Source: Photorhabdus cinerea (GTDB lineage: Bacteria > Pseudomonadota > Gammaproteobacteria > Enterobacterales > Enterobacteriaceae). Taken from it: DNA of 64,000 nt. The position numbers were made by a program, and so were the translations under genes. This document shows, piece after piece, positions 35,800 through 45,343 of the stretch. The notes under the pieces were generated by a model, which saw only the letters and a list, made by a program, of their open reading frames with translations, did not search any database and was not told where the DNA came from. Positions within the stretch are counted from its first letter, which is position 1; each line of letters begins with the position of its first letter. The stretch covers positions 124,001 through 188,000 of the forward strand of contig NZ_PUJW01000007.1 of assembly GCF_011189575.1 (NCBI RefSeq). The letters run 5' to 3'.

Positions 35800-36500
35800 A
35801 TCCGTTTAATCCATCGGGATAGTATATCCGGCAATAACTTAGCCAGATGATCAAGCATATCAGTTCCCATGCCCTCCTGATAATGCTGATGATTTCGGCT
35901 GTTAAATATCACCATCCCTAACTCTCCCCTAGTACCCAGTAGAGATACAGCAACTGAACCTACATGACGAACCTGTGGCAATAACAATAAAATTTCCGGC
36001 CCATTCAGCATTCCGAGGTAGTGGTTATTATTACCAAAACGCTGAATACGGATTGGTTCGAAAGCATTACGGGAAAGCGCTAAACCAGGCGCATTAAACG
36101 GTGTTCCAATATGCCATAGATCGCTGAAAAGACGGATAGTTGCGCTATTTAGCCCCAGATTCTTCGCCCATGAATTCAACCGACCAAACATATCCTGTAA
36201 ACTTTCTGCCGCCGACAAATCAACAAGTACTTTAAACAATTGCTCAAACAATCGCTCATTCACTCTGGCCTGCTCCATTAGCAGGGTTATCTCTTCTTCC
36301 AGATAAGTAATACGTGTTCTCTGACGGCTCATATACCATTCAACCAAAGAAACCGCTTCTCTTACCGGGTGAGGAACCTGTAGCTGTTCAACGGCACGTG
36401 CATTGCGGATAAAGAAGTTGGGGTTTTCCAACAAATAATCCACAACCGTCTGATCATCAAGTATACCACTGATGTTTAACGGCTCTTCTTTTTTCTCCAT
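35796..36500 (-). CDS. yigA: YigA, DUF484 (GAF-like) protein
   Basis: 234 residues from the ATG at 36500; an ATG at 36515 would add five. The shorter form matches the E. coli length (235) and has a GGGG stretch upstream, but the choice is not firm. Conserved blocks are VVDYLLENPNFFIRNARAVE, VSLVEWYMSRQRTRI and ARVNERLFEQLF, followed by a GAF-like C-terminal half. Function unknown. It lies between dapF and xerC. Confidence 0.9.
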   Translation of the reverse strand: MEKKEEPLNISGILDDQTVVDYLLENPNFFIRNARAVEQLQVPHPVREAVSLVEWYMSRQRTRITYLEEEITLLMEQARVNERLFEQLFKVLVDLSAAESLQDMFGRLNSWAKNLGLNSATIRLFSDLWHIGTPFNAPGLALSRNAFEPIRIQRFGNNNHYLGMLNGPEILLLLPQVRHVGSVAVSLLGTRGELGMVIFNSRNHQHYQEGMGTDMLDHLAKLLPDILSRWIKRI

Positions 36501-36533
36501 CTTCCGACACCCCATAGTTCAAAACAGAATCGA

Positions 36534-37358
36534 TTACAGATGAATTGTGCCATCATAAACATGTGTCGCCGGTCCAGTCATGTAGAGGGGGTTTCCCTGC
36601 CCGGCCCAGCAAATAAACAACGAGCCTCCCGGCAAATCTACCCGGACATGACTATCGAGTAGTTGTTGCTGAATACCAACTGCCACCGCAGCACAAGCGC
36701 CGCTACCACAAGCTTGAGTTTCCCCAACTCCACGTTCATAAACCCGTAAACGAATATGACCACGGTTTAAAACTTGCATGAAACCAATATTAGCCCGTTC
36801 AGGAAATCTTTCGTGGCTTTCCAGGGCTGGCCCCAGAATTTCCACTTCGGCGGTCTCTACGTCTGCTACTTGAATCACACAATGGGGATTTCCCATAGAA
36901 ACAACACTACAAAGAACCGTTTTCTCTATTACCCTTAAAATATAGGTTTTTTCTGCTCTTAACGCGCGAAATGGTACATTATGGGGCTCAAATTCAGGTT
37001 CCCCCATATTAACGCAAACCTGATCATCATTGGTGATATTCAGCACCATACGTCCCGATTGGGTACTGACTTTTATCTCACGTTTATTAATCAATCCCTT
37101 AAGACGGACAAAACGGGCAAAACAACGGGCTCCATTGCCACATTGTGCGACTTCACTACCATCGGAATTAAAAATGCGATAATGGAAATCCAGATCCGGA
37201 TCATAAGGGGCTTCAACAATTAACAATTGATCGAAGCCGATACCCGTATTCCTGTCTGCCAGACGGCAGATCAGTTCTGGTGAGAAATAAACATTTTGGG
37301 TCACAGCATCAACGACCATAAAGTCATTACCAAGACCATGCATTTTGGAGAACTGCAT
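36534..37358 (-). CDS. dapF: DapF, diaminopimelate epimerase
   Basis: 274 residues from the ATG at 37358 (MQFSKMHGLGNDFMV), identical in length to E. coli; an ATG four codons upstream is less likely. The two catalytic cysteines lie in AQCGNGARC (Cys73) and ACGSGACA (near 217). The enzyme converts LL- to meso-diaminopimelate for lysine and peptidoglycan. It follows the lipoprotein gene lptM as in E. coli. Confidence 0.97.
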   Translation of the reverse strand: MQFSKMHGLGNDFMVVDAVTQNVYFSPELICRLADRNTGIGFDQLLIVEAPYDPDLDFHYRIFNSDGSEVAQCGNGARCFARFVRLKGLINKREIKVSTQSGRMVLNITNDDQVCVNMGEPEFEPHNVPFRALRAEKTYILRVIEKTVLCSVVSMGNPHCVIQVADVETAEVEILGPALESHERFPERANIGFMQVLNRGHIRLRVYERGVGETQACGSGACAAVAVGIQQQLLDSHVRVDLPGGSLFICWAGQGNPLYMTGPATHVYDGTIHL

Positions 37359-37403
37359 ATAACGCTCCACCGTAAATCGCGGTAACTACCCGGCTTATCT
37401 CGC

Positions 37404-37592
37404 TTATTTCTGAGAGATGCTGCTGCCCACTTTCTGCTCTTTCTGCGCGCTATCTTCATGTACCTGAGCCGCAGTCGCCATTTTTTCTGCCGGGGGTTGT
37501 TCTGGTGGAAAATAAAGAGGGCCTTTTAGGCCACAACCAGAAAGTGTAAATAAGGTTATGATAGCCAGAAACCCGTGTAATTTTTTCTTCAT
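37404..37592 (-). CDS. lptM: LptM (YifL), small outer-membrane lipoprotein
   Basis: 62 residues with a lipoprotein signal ending in the lipobox LSGC (Cys20), followed by the family segment GLKGPLYFPPE. E. coli LptM assists oxidative maturation of the LptD LPS translocon. The tail is Ala/Gln/Lys-rich and unstructured. First gene of the dapF operon, divergent from cyaY. Confidence 0.93.
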   Translation of the reverse strand: MKKKLHGFLAIITLFTLSGCGLKGPLYFPPEQPPAEKMATAAQVHEDSAQKEQKVGSSISQK

Positions 37593-37670
37593 TGCATTAA
37601 TGCCTGTAATTCATACGTCAATATTCTCTATAATCGCAGTTAGACCTCGAAAAGCAAATAGGAAATGAAG

Positions 37671-37991
37671 ATGAACGATAGTGAATTTCATCAGTTAGCT
37701 GACCAACTAATGCTTTATATTGAAGAACAACTGGATAACTATGATGGCAATGCTGATATTGACTGTGAAACCAATGGCGGTGTCATAACCCTGAGCTTTG
37801 ATAACGATAGCAAAATTATTATCAACCGCCAGGAACCTTTCCATCAAATCTGGCTAGCAACCAAAAACGGGGGTTATCATTTTGACTATAAAGATGGTCA
37901 GTGGATTTGCGACCGTAGCGGCGGAGATTTCCTCACCATGCTGGCGCAGTCCATCACAGAACAAAGTGGTGAACTGTTCAGTTTTGAATGA
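37671..37991 (+). CDS. cyaY: CyaY, bacterial frataxin
   Basis: 106 residues from the second ATG (37671), which sits seven bases after AGGA. The first ATG (37665) is too close to the ribosome-binding site. The protein has the frataxin fold with acidic helix 1 (DSEFHQLADQL, EEQLDNYDGNADIDC) and the strand block GGVITLSFDNDSKIIINRQEPFHQIWLATK. It binds iron and tunes IscS in Fe-S cluster assembly. It is convergent with cyaA. Confidence 0.97.
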   Translation: MNDSEFHQLADQLMLYIEEQLDNYDGNADIDCETNGGVITLSFDNDSKIIINRQEPFHQIWLATKNGGYHFDYKDGQWICDRSGGDFLTMLAQSITEQSGELFSFE

Positions 37992-38020
37992 TTAACCCAT
38001 ACCCCGCGTAGCGGGGTAAA

Positions 38021-40603
38021 TCAATAATGTGATACAGAACGATAAAGTTCCTGCGGCTCTTCTGCACTGTTTTCCCCATCATCAGTCACACATAAATGTG
38101 AGAAAGATGATCCGCTGAATGGAATAACCTGAATCTGGCCTCCCATTTGGACAATTTGATAAAACTGTGGCAAGTTAAAATTAATAAAACTTGATCCGTA
38201 AGTAAACCGATCATGAGATGAAGAATAAAACCGGCTGACATCGCGCACCAGTTCCTCCTTACTACCCTCACAATGAGAGTAAATTTCTACCCGATTGGCT
38301 TCATCCAGAATATAAATATTAAAGCCTTTGCCATCTTCCGCATTTTCGAAGAAAAATTGAATGATCCCCTCACTGGCAAAACCATCAACCACCGCAGGCA
38401 AATGTGTCTCTTTGGTATTGATTTTTACCGGCAACCCATGCAATTTGTTATTAGAAATTGCCCCATAAAATTCCACCGCATTTTCTAACTTCTGCACAGA
38501 TACGTTAAGACGTTCAAAGAAAAGCCCCCAGGTCTGTCCTGCAATGCGCAACGCCTTAAAACGGCCCGGGTCCTGGCGATTGCTGGATAAACGCAACTCA
38601 ATACATTCAGATACGAGTTGCTGAATTCGAGTGCGGATAAGTCCACGTAAATGCTGGCTGTAACAGAACACTTCAACCGCTGCTGGTGGCGCAGCATCCT
38701 GATGCATTTTGCCCAAAATGGTTTTCAATGCTTCCAGAACAGATTGTTCGCCACTAAAATGTAAAGTTCGCACTTCATTCCATGAATTACGGTAAAGTAA
38801 GTCAATACTGCCGACCAAACATCGTTGCGATTCACCAAAGCTGAATACATCAAGCTTACGGAAATCAAAATGCACGACCTGATTGGCGAACTCAGCGGTC
38901 GGATCTTTCTCCAGATTGACAATAATTGCCAGATGGCGAATCTCACATGGACTATAAAGGGCCTTTGGCGTCGGGGCTGGCAGACGGATAGGGAAATGAA
39001 CGGAAATATCGTTAATTAATTCATGCAATTTCAGCTCATCACACTGGGCTTCACCATTATGAATATGAATACAGGATTTTTCTGTCAACAAGCCGTTAAA
39101 ATAGGTCCACGACACCAGTTTATTCAGATAACGGTTATATTCCAGAGGCTGGTGACCAATAATTGATTCAATGGTTGGTGCTTGATTGTAGAGATACCAA
39201 CCACTACGATTTGCACGCCCTTGAGGAACATAAATAAATGTTAAATTTTTTTCTGACAAGTCTGGCGAAATCTGTGGATTAACCAGCGTCACCTTCCCCG
39301 GCAACGCTTCAAATGCAGCGTATAGCTTACGGGTCAGTACACCAATATCCTGTGGACTGGCACTGACACTCAGATTATTGCGGCGAGCGAAACGGATTAG
39401 GTTACGATAACTTTGCATCATGGTATCAAGCAGCTCATTATGAGCGTCACGAACCTGTTCAATTTTCCATGAATTACGGTTATCCAAGATTTCCAACCGT
39501 TCTGCATCCCATTTCCACTCATATACTAGTTGAGTCAGAACTTGGCACCGCCAGCCGTTACAACCTTTATCATCTTGATCAAGAGAGAGCTTTTCACAAA
39601 CTTTTAAATAGAAACATCGACGTATTAGATCCAAGCGAGTCGTATCATTAATTTCTGTCAGATAGCGGGTAACACACTCAAGCATCATGCTATATGCATC
39701 AAGGCCAAAGGAGACGATTTCACCAGCGTGCAAACGCTGCTTCATCTCCATTGCCAATAACTTACCGTTGGGATATTCCCAAGAATATGCTTCTAATAAC
39801 AGGCTTTTCAATACAGCTTTATAAGGAGAGTCAATACTTTTGTACAGTTGCCATAAACTGGCGCCAAAGTATTCTTCAGCGGATAATTCGCCCAATCCAC
39901 CGAGATCAAGCCACTCATTTGGAGTCAGAACACCTTGCGCATAAAGCGACAAAACATATTCATCATAATGGCTCTCTTCTTCTACTGGCACCATCTCCCA
40001 TAGCAAACGCTTACCGGCCATACGTACAGCAGTACGATAAAATTCATCAAGTAACAGAATATGCTGAGTAGAACCACAATCCTCACCACCAAGGCTACCA
40101 CTGGTATTATGGCGAAATCGGTTTTCATCAATAAGAAAAAAATTAACTTCGATGTCAAGCGCCGCAGCCCACTGTTCAATAAGCGTACATTTACGTTGCA
40201 GCAGAAGGCGCTCATCATTATCAAGCCATGACTGATGACATACCCAAATATCCAGATCGGAACAACAGCTTTGCCCGATTGACGAAGTACTCCCCATTGA
40301 ATAGATACCAGTAATAGGAAGTTCACCATTGGCAGGCGGTTCCATAACGTGATTTAATTTATTCTCTAAATCAATAAGATAAGATTTCTGTACTTCATCA
40401 TGATCATGCTCGAAAAAACACACGCCATAGGGAACATTACCATTGATGTAACCTGGCATCAGCGGATGATGATAATGCAATAATACTGGCAGTAAACTGT
40501 ATACCTGTTTGAATTCCGCACTCATGGCGGTAGAGGCGCGTTCTAACCTGAGTTGGTTTATCGCGTCCAGTCTCTGCTTCAGCGTTTCAATATAAAGGTA
40601 CAA
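38021..40603 (-). CDS. cyaA: CyaA, class I adenylate cyclase
   Basis: I start at the TTG at 40603, giving 860 residues that begin (M)YLYIETLKQRLDAINQL, the E. coli start (also UUG, 848 residues). A longer frame reaches an ATG at 40696 but its extra 31 residues resemble no CyaA. The catalytic N-terminal half includes MGSTSSIGQSCCSDLDIWVCHQSW. The C-terminal half is the regulatory domain acted on by the glucose PTS. The UUG start limits translation. A possible CRP site lies about 110 bp upstream. Confidence 0.95.
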   Translation of the reverse strand: MYLYIETLKQRLDAINQLRLERASTAMSAEFKQVYSLLPVLLHYHHPLMPGYINGNVPYGVCFFEHDHDEVQKSYLIDLENKLNHVMEPPANGELPITGIYSMGSTSSIGQSCCSDLDIWVCHQSWLDNDERLLLQRKCTLIEQWAAALDIEVNFFLIDENRFRHNTSGSLGGEDCGSTQHILLLDEFYRTAVRMAGKRLLWEMVPVEEESHYDEYVLSLYAQGVLTPNEWLDLGGLGELSAEEYFGASLWQLYKSIDSPYKAVLKSLLLEAYSWEYPNGKLLAMEMKQRLHAGEIVSFGLDAYSMMLECVTRYLTEINDTTRLDLIRRCFYLKVCEKLSLDQDDKGCNGWRCQVLTQLVYEWKWDAERLEILDNRNSWKIEQVRDAHNELLDTMMQSYRNLIRFARRNNLSVSASPQDIGVLTRKLYAAFEALPGKVTLVNPQISPDLSEKNLTFIYVPQGRANRSGWYLYNQAPTIESIIGHQPLEYNRYLNKLVSWTYFNGLLTEKSCIHIHNGEAQCDELKLHELINDISVHFPIRLPAPTPKALYSPCEIRHLAIIVNLEKDPTAEFANQVVHFDFRKLDVFSFGESQRCLVGSIDLLYRNSWNEVRTLHFSGEQSVLEALKTILGKMHQDAAPPAAVEVFCYSQHLRGLIRTRIQQLVSECIELRLSSNRQDPGRFKALRIAGQTWGLFFERLNVSVQKLENAVEFYGAISNNKLHGLPVKINTKETHLPAVVDGFASEGIIQFFFENAEDGKGFNIYILDEANRVEIYSHCEGSKEELVRDVSRFYSSSHDRFTYGSSFINFNLPQFYQIVQMGGQIQVIPFSGSSFSHLCVTDDGENSAEEPQELYRSVSHY

Positions 40604-40710
40604 GACGTATCGCCCGATTGAGTTCCAGTGCCCAGATAAATCCCCTGCTTCCGGCTGATATAGCTCAATGGAATTATTTATAATGATTTTTACCAATTTA
40701 TTACCGGAAA

Positions 40711-40726
40711 CGTGATCAATTTAACA
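40711..40726. promoter_or_regulatory. Candidate CRP site upstream of cyaA
   Basis: CGTGATCAATTTAACA matches TGTGA-N6-TCACA at 8 of 10 positions and lies about 108 bp before the cyaA TTG start. E. coli cyaA is repressed by CRP-cAMP from a site in its main promoter, so a feedback site is expected here. The rest of the 40604-41034 gap is AT-rich without other recognised signals. Confidence 0.4.
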
Positions 40727-41034
40727 CCTTGTAGATAAACCGTAAAGTCAGTAAAGCAATTGAATTGCAATATCTCTCCCAACAAGAAACCGAGTAACAC
40801 ATTGTTATATATAAAAATAACAACAAAACCCACACCATTTATACTTTCTTTTATATAAGGAAATTTCCCCTGTCCGGTTTTCAGGTATTGTATGTAATTC
40901 TTTGTTATTAACGACCTTATAGAAATCACCTTATTGGTTATATTTCAATTAGCAATTCTTTCTATTCAGAATTCTCCAATTACAGAAATAATTTACTGGA
41001 AAATTTAATTCACATTTAAATCAATCCAATGGCA

Positions 41035-41064
41035 TTGACATAAAAATAATTTAAAAATTAAAAT
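41035..41064 (+). promoter_or_regulatory. Candidate hemC promoter
   Basis: A perfect -35 TTGACA (41035-41040), an 18-bp spacer and TAAAAT (41059-41064, 5 of 6 matches). It would give a leader of about 130 nt before hemC. It is the best sigma-70 match in a very AT-rich intergenic region, where chance matches are common. Confidence 0.4.
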
Positions 41065-41199
41065 TTATTTTATATTTTAATATGATCTGTATATTATCTT
41101 CCCAGGTCTTAGCTGGAAAAAAAACTGTTGAAGTGTTAAAACAGGTATTATGTTTTTCATTTATATGGCGGCTGCAAAGCCTGAAAAATACAAGCATCT

Positions 41200-42141
41200 A
41201 TGTCAAATAAAGCCATCCGTATCGCAACCCGCCAAAGCCCTCTGGCTATGTGGCAGGCACTATATGTTCAGCAAAAATTACAACAATTTCACCCAGATCT
41301 GGAAGTTCAACTGGTTCCTATGGTAACCCAGGGAGACATCATTCTGGACACACCTCTGGCAAAAGTGGGTGGTAAGGGACTATTTGTCAAAGAACTTGAA
41401 CTGGCTCTGCTTGAAAACCGGGCCGATATCGCCGTTCACTCGATGAAAGATGTACCTATCTCTTTTCCTGAAGGGCTAGGATTGGTCACTATCTGCGAAC
41501 GTGATGATCCGCGTGATGCTTTTGTTTCTGCTAAATATCACTCTCTTGATGAACTGCCAACAGGCAGCATTGTTGGCACATCAAGTTTACGCCGTCAGTG
41601 TCAACTCCGTGAATTACACCCTGACCTGATTATCCGTGACCTTCGAGGTAATGTTGGAACCCGTCTGAGTAAGCTGGATAATGGTCATTACGATGCCATC
41701 ATTCTCGCTGTTGCAGGATTGAAAAGGTTAGAATTGCATGACCGTATCCGTATACCATTATCCGCAAAACAATCATTACCTGCCGTTGGTCAAGGAGCCG
41801 TGGGGATTGAATGCCGCCTTGACGACCAGCAAACACGAGCTCTACTGGCACCATTAAACCACTATGATACAGAAATCTGTGTTCTTGCCGAACGAGCAAT
41901 GAACACCCGTCTGGAAGGAGGCTGTCAGGTACCAATAGGTAGCTATGCCATCTGGCAGGATGGAAAAATCTGGCTGCGAGCATTGGTTGGAGCGCCAGAT
42001 GGCAGCGTTATTATTCGTGGCGAGCGAACAATCTTACCCAAAGATGCATGTCAAGCAGGTGTTGAACTGGCCGAAGAATTGCTGGAGCGGGGAGCAAGAG
42101 AAATTCTGGCGGAAGTTTATCAAGGCAATCCTCCCACATGA
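41200..42141 (+). CDS. hemC: HemC, porphobilinogen deaminase
   Basis: 313 residues, as in E. coli. Cys242 in RLEGGCQVPIG carries the dipyrromethane cofactor. The conserved GGKGLFVKELE, HSMKDVP and SLRRQCQLRELHPDL segments are present. It polymerises four porphobilinogens to hydroxymethylbilane. First gene of hemCDXY, divergent from cyaA; overlaps hemD by 4 bp. Confidence 0.97.
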   Translation: MSNKAIRIATRQSPLAMWQALYVQQKLQQFHPDLEVQLVPMVTQGDIILDTPLAKVGGKGLFVKELELALLENRADIAVHSMKDVPISFPEGLGLVTICERDDPRDAFVSAKYHSLDELPTGSIVGTSSLRRQCQLRELHPDLIIRDLRGNVGTRLSKLDNGHYDAIILAVAGLKRLELHDRIRIPLSAKQSLPAVGQGAVGIECRLDDQQTRALLAPLNHYDTEICVLAERAMNTRLEGGCQVPIGSYAIWQDGKIWLRALVGAPDGSVIIRGERTILPKDACQAGVELAEELLERGAREILAEVYQGNPPT

Positions 42142-42878
42142 GCATTCTGGTAACACGCCCTTCTCCTGCCGGAGAAGAATTAGTTAGAAGGTTACAGGCC
42201 GCGGGCAAAACTGCTTTTAGCGCACCTTTAATCTATATTCGCCTAGGTTCAGAGCTGTCACAACTGGCTGAAAAACTTTGCCGTCTGAATACCGGTGATA
42301 TGGTATTTCTGCTGTCAAAAAATGCAGTGCATTATGCAAACTCAAAGTTAAATCAAATTAATCTATCATGGCCAGACAAGCTGATTTATTATGCTATTGG
42401 CAGATCAACCGCTCTGGCTTTTCATCAACTGACTGGTATAAATATTGCCTGGCCATCAGAGGGCGAAACCAGCGAAATCCTGCTAGAACTACCCTCATTA
42501 TATCAGGTTGAAAATAAACAAGCGTTGCTGCTCAGAGGAAATGGCGGGCGTGAACTTATTGCCCAAACTTTGACAGAAAGAGGTGCCACAGTTAATTATT
42601 GTGAATGTTATTTTCGCCAGCGAGTAGATTATTCGGCAGTAGAATTCAGCGCCCGCTGGCAAAGATATGGGGTAAAAACTTTAGTTGTAACCAGCGGCGA
42701 AATACTGCAATTGTTATACAACTTAATACCCGAAAGTGATCGAAACGGGTGGTTATTGAATTGCCATCTTATTGTGGTAAGCGAACGTCTTGCACATACC
42801 GCCCGGAATTTGGGCTGGCAAGATATTAAAGTTGCTAAAAGTGCAGATAATGATGCCTTAATTCAGGCCCTAGAATAA
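42138..42878 (+). CDS. hemD: HemD, uroporphyrinogen-III synthase
   Basis: 246 residues, E. coli length. Two similar lobes with the opening ILVTRPSPAGEELVRRL and later LLLRGNGGRELIAQTLTERGA and VVTSGEILQLL. It closes hydroxymethylbilane with D-ring inversion. Its ATG overlaps the hemC stop (ATGA). Confidence 0.96.
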   Translation: MSILVTRPSPAGEELVRRLQAAGKTAFSAPLIYIRLGSELSQLAEKLCRLNTGDMVFLLSKNAVHYANSKLNQINLSWPDKLIYYAIGRSTALAFHQLTGINIAWPSEGETSEILLELPSLYQVENKQALLLRGNGGRELIAQTLTERGATVNYCECYFRQRVDYSAVEFSARWQRYGVKTLVVTSGEILQLLYNLIPESDRNGWLLNCHLIVVSERLAHTARNLGWQDIKVAKSADNDALIQALE

Positions 42879-42898
42879 ACTGACATGGGATACCCACT

Positions 42899-44032
42899 AT
42901 GACGGAACAAAAACAGTCCGCCGAGACAGTTGAAAAAACAATAGAAACGGTTGAACCCCCGCAACAGCCCAGAGTAGAGCCTCAGAAGCAAAAACGTTCT
43001 GGCGTTCTGAGAAACATTATTACTATTGCAATTATTCTGGCAATCGGTGGTGGTCTTTATTACTACGGACAACAGCAAAGCCACTTACTAAGTGCAGAGA
43101 ACCATGAGCTGCGCCAACAACTGGAATCGCTGAAACATCAACAATCACAAGATCAGCAACGTATTGAAGCTCTGTTCAAAGAGCAGGCGCAAGCTTCTAG
43201 CAAGGTTGCCACACAAGCCGCACAAAATGAGCAATTGGATCGTCATCTGCAAGAATTACAGGCCAAAATATCTGCGTTATCCAGTTCTGATGTAAAAAGC
43301 TGGCTACTGGCACAGGCTGATTTTCTAGTCAAAATGGCTGGCCGAAAATTATGGAATGACCAGGATGTCGTCACTGCCGCTGCTCTGCTAAAAAATGCAG
43401 ATGCCAGTCTTGCTGAAATGAATGATCCAAGCCTGATTGAAATCCGTCGTGCAATTACACAGGACATCAGCGAATTGTCTGCCATCAGTCAAGTTGATTT
43501 TGATGGCATTATCCTGCGAGTTAATCAGCTCTCTAATCAGGTAGACAACCTGCGTCTGGCTGACAATACCCCCGATGGTTCACCAATGGATGAAGACAAT
43601 CATCAATTAACCGGTACGTTATCCGAATGGCGCCAGAACCTGAGCAAAAGCTGGAACAGTTTTATGGATAACTTCATTACTATCCGTCGCCGTGATACTG
43701 CTGCTGAGCCATTATTGGCACCAAATCAGGATATCTATCTACGGGAAAATATCCGCGCCCGTTTATTGATTGCAGCTCAGGCAATACCGCGTCATCAAGG
43801 AGAAGTATTTAAACAGTCACTGGAAACGGTTTCAACCTGGGTCAGAGCTTACTTTAATATTAACGATCCAAATACTAAAACATTCCTGGAAGAAATTGAT
43901 TCACTGAGTCAGCAACCTATTTCCATCACTGTGCCAGACCATCTTTCAAGCCAGCCTTTACTGGAAAAGCTGATGCAAACCCGGGTCCGCAGCTTGCTGT
44001 CCCAATCTTCTGAAACCAGTCAGGAGGGCTAA
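42899..44032 (+). CDS. hemX: HemX, membrane protein of the hem operon
   Basis: 377 residues. A short Glu/Gln-rich cytoplasmic N-terminus precedes a single membrane span (IITIAIILAIGGGLYYYG, about 40-57). A long periplasmic Gln-rich coiled coil and helical domain follow, containing SWLLAQADFLVKMAGRKLW. It was once called a uroporphyrinogen-III methyltransferase, but no methyltransferase motif is visible; the precise role is unsettled. It is co-transcribed with hemD and hemY. Confidence 0.93.
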   Translation: MTEQKQSAETVEKTIETVEPPQQPRVEPQKQKRSGVLRNIITIAIILAIGGGLYYYGQQQSHLLSAENHELRQQLESLKHQQSQDQQRIEALFKEQAQASSKVATQAAQNEQLDRHLQELQAKISALSSSDVKSWLLAQADFLVKMAGRKLWNDQDVVTAAALLKNADASLAEMNDPSLIEIRRAITQDISELSAISQVDFDGIILRVNQLSNQVDNLRLADNTPDGSPMDEDNHQLTGTLSEWRQNLSKSWNSFMDNFITIRRRDTAAEPLLAPNQDIYLRENIRARLLIAAQAIPRHQGEVFKQSLETVSTWVRAYFNINDPNTKTFLEEIDSLSQQPISITVPDHLSSQPLLEKLMQTRVRSLLSQSSETSQEG

Positions 44033-44035
44033 GCT

Positions 44036-45244
44036 ATGCTGAAAGTTCTGTTACTGTTTGTTGTGCTGATTGTTGGTATTGTGCTTGGTCCAATAGTTGC
44101 GGGTCATCAAGGGTATGTACTAATTCAAACTGACAACTACAATATTGAAACTAGCGTTACCGGTCTGTTTATTATATTTGTTCTTTTACAGTTAGTACTT
44201 TGCTTTCTTGGTTGGTGCTACCGCAGAGTTATGCGCACAAGCTCACGCACTCGAGGTTGGTTCCTTGGGCGCAAACGCAGCCGTGCCCATGCCCAAACAA
44301 AAGAAGCACTGATTAAACTGGCAGAAGGTGATTTCAAACAGGTAGAGCAATTGCTGACCCGTAATGCTGATCATGCAGAACAACCTGTAGTCAACTATTT
44401 ACTGGCCGCTGAAGCAGCCCAGCAACGCGGAGATGAATTCCGTACTAATCAATATCTGGAACGTGCAGCAGAAGTCGCAGACAACAATCAGTTGCCTGTG
44501 GATATTACCCGTGTACGTATTCAACTAGCGCAAGGTGAAATTCATGCGGCCCGCCATGGTGTGGACAAACTACTGAATCAAGCTTCACGCCATCCAGAAG
44601 TGTTGCGCCTGGCTGAGCAAGCTTATACAAGATCAGGGGCTTACCAGTCACTGATTGACATACTACCGACAATGGAAAAAATCCATCTCCATGATGAGTC
44701 ACAAATTCATAAGCTGCGTCAACAAGCCTATATCGGTCTGATGAATCAATATATGTCAGAACAGGGCAGTGAAGGTTTAAAACGTTGGTGGCATGATCAA
44801 GGCCGTAAAATTCGTCATAATGTGGCTTTGCAAATTGCAATATCTGAGCATTTGATCGAATGTGACGATCATGAAACTGCACAAAAGATCATCCTAGAAA
44901 GTTTAAAACGTCAATACGATGAACGTTTACTGCGGCTGATCCCACGGTTGAAAAATGAAGATCCAAAACCGGTACAAAAAGCACTGGACCATCAATTAAA
45001 GCAATATGGTACTACTCCTTTATTGAATAGTACTCTTGGGCAGGTTGCTTTACGCCACGGAGAATGGGAAAAAGCAACAAAAGATTTTAAAGCAGCATTA
45101 GCTCAGCGTCCCGATGCTCATGATTATGCCTGGCTAGCAGATGCATTGGATAAGTTACGCAAACCGGAAGAAGCGGCACAGGTTCGCCGTGAGGGATTGG
45201 TGCTAACTTTGAAGCAGGAGAGTAACGTAGTTTATAGCAAATAG
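44036..45244 (+). CDS. hemY: HemY, TPR-containing membrane protein of the hem operon
   Basis: 402 residues. Two N-terminal membrane spans (LKVLLLFVVLIVGIVLGPIV and GLFIIFVLLQLVLCFLGWCY) are followed by a helical, TPR-like cytoplasmic domain (LLAAEAAQQRGDE, LAQGEIHAARHGVD, HGEWEKATKDFKAALAQRPDAHDY). This enterobacterial HemY is unrelated to the Gram-positive protoporphyrinogen oxidase of that name. Starts 3 bp after hemX; ends the operon. Confidence 0.95.
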   Translation: MLKVLLLFVVLIVGIVLGPIVAGHQGYVLIQTDNYNIETSVTGLFIIFVLLQLVLCFLGWCYRRVMRTSSRTRGWFLGRKRSRAHAQTKEALIKLAEGDFKQVEQLLTRNADHAEQPVVNYLLAAEAAQQRGDEFRTNQYLERAAEVADNNQLPVDITRVRIQLAQGEIHAARHGVDKLLNQASRHPEVLRLAEQAYTRSGAYQSLIDILPTMEKIHLHDESQIHKLRQQAYIGLMNQYMSEQGSEGLKRWWHDQGRKIRHNVALQIAISEHLIECDDHETAQKIILESLKRQYDERLLRLIPRLKNEDPKPVQKALDHQLKQYGTTPLLNSTLGQVALRHGEWEKATKDFKAALAQRPDAHDYAWLADALDKLRKPEEAAQVRREGLVLTLKQESNVVYSK

Positions 45245-45317
45245 CTCAGATAACACGGTGTCTTCGCTATCCAGTTACCGTTATTCCTTTGCGCATTTTT
45301 CACACTACTCGTTAAAA

Positions 45318-45339
45318 ATGCCCTCCCATACGAGGGCAT
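45318..45339. terminator. Terminator between convergent hemY and TM2-protein genes
   Basis: Perfect 8-bp arms ATGCCCTC (45318-45325) and GAGGGCAT (45332-45339). The minus-strand side has a T-run (complement of AAAAA at 45314-45318) and the plus side has GTTT, so it serves the TM2 gene well and hemY possibly. Confidence 0.7.
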
Positions 45340-45343
45340 GTTT

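Noticed and set aside
40690..40929. 79-codon minus-strand frame upstream of cyaA
   Set aside because: No recognisable content; lies in the AT-rich cyaA-hemC regulatory gap.
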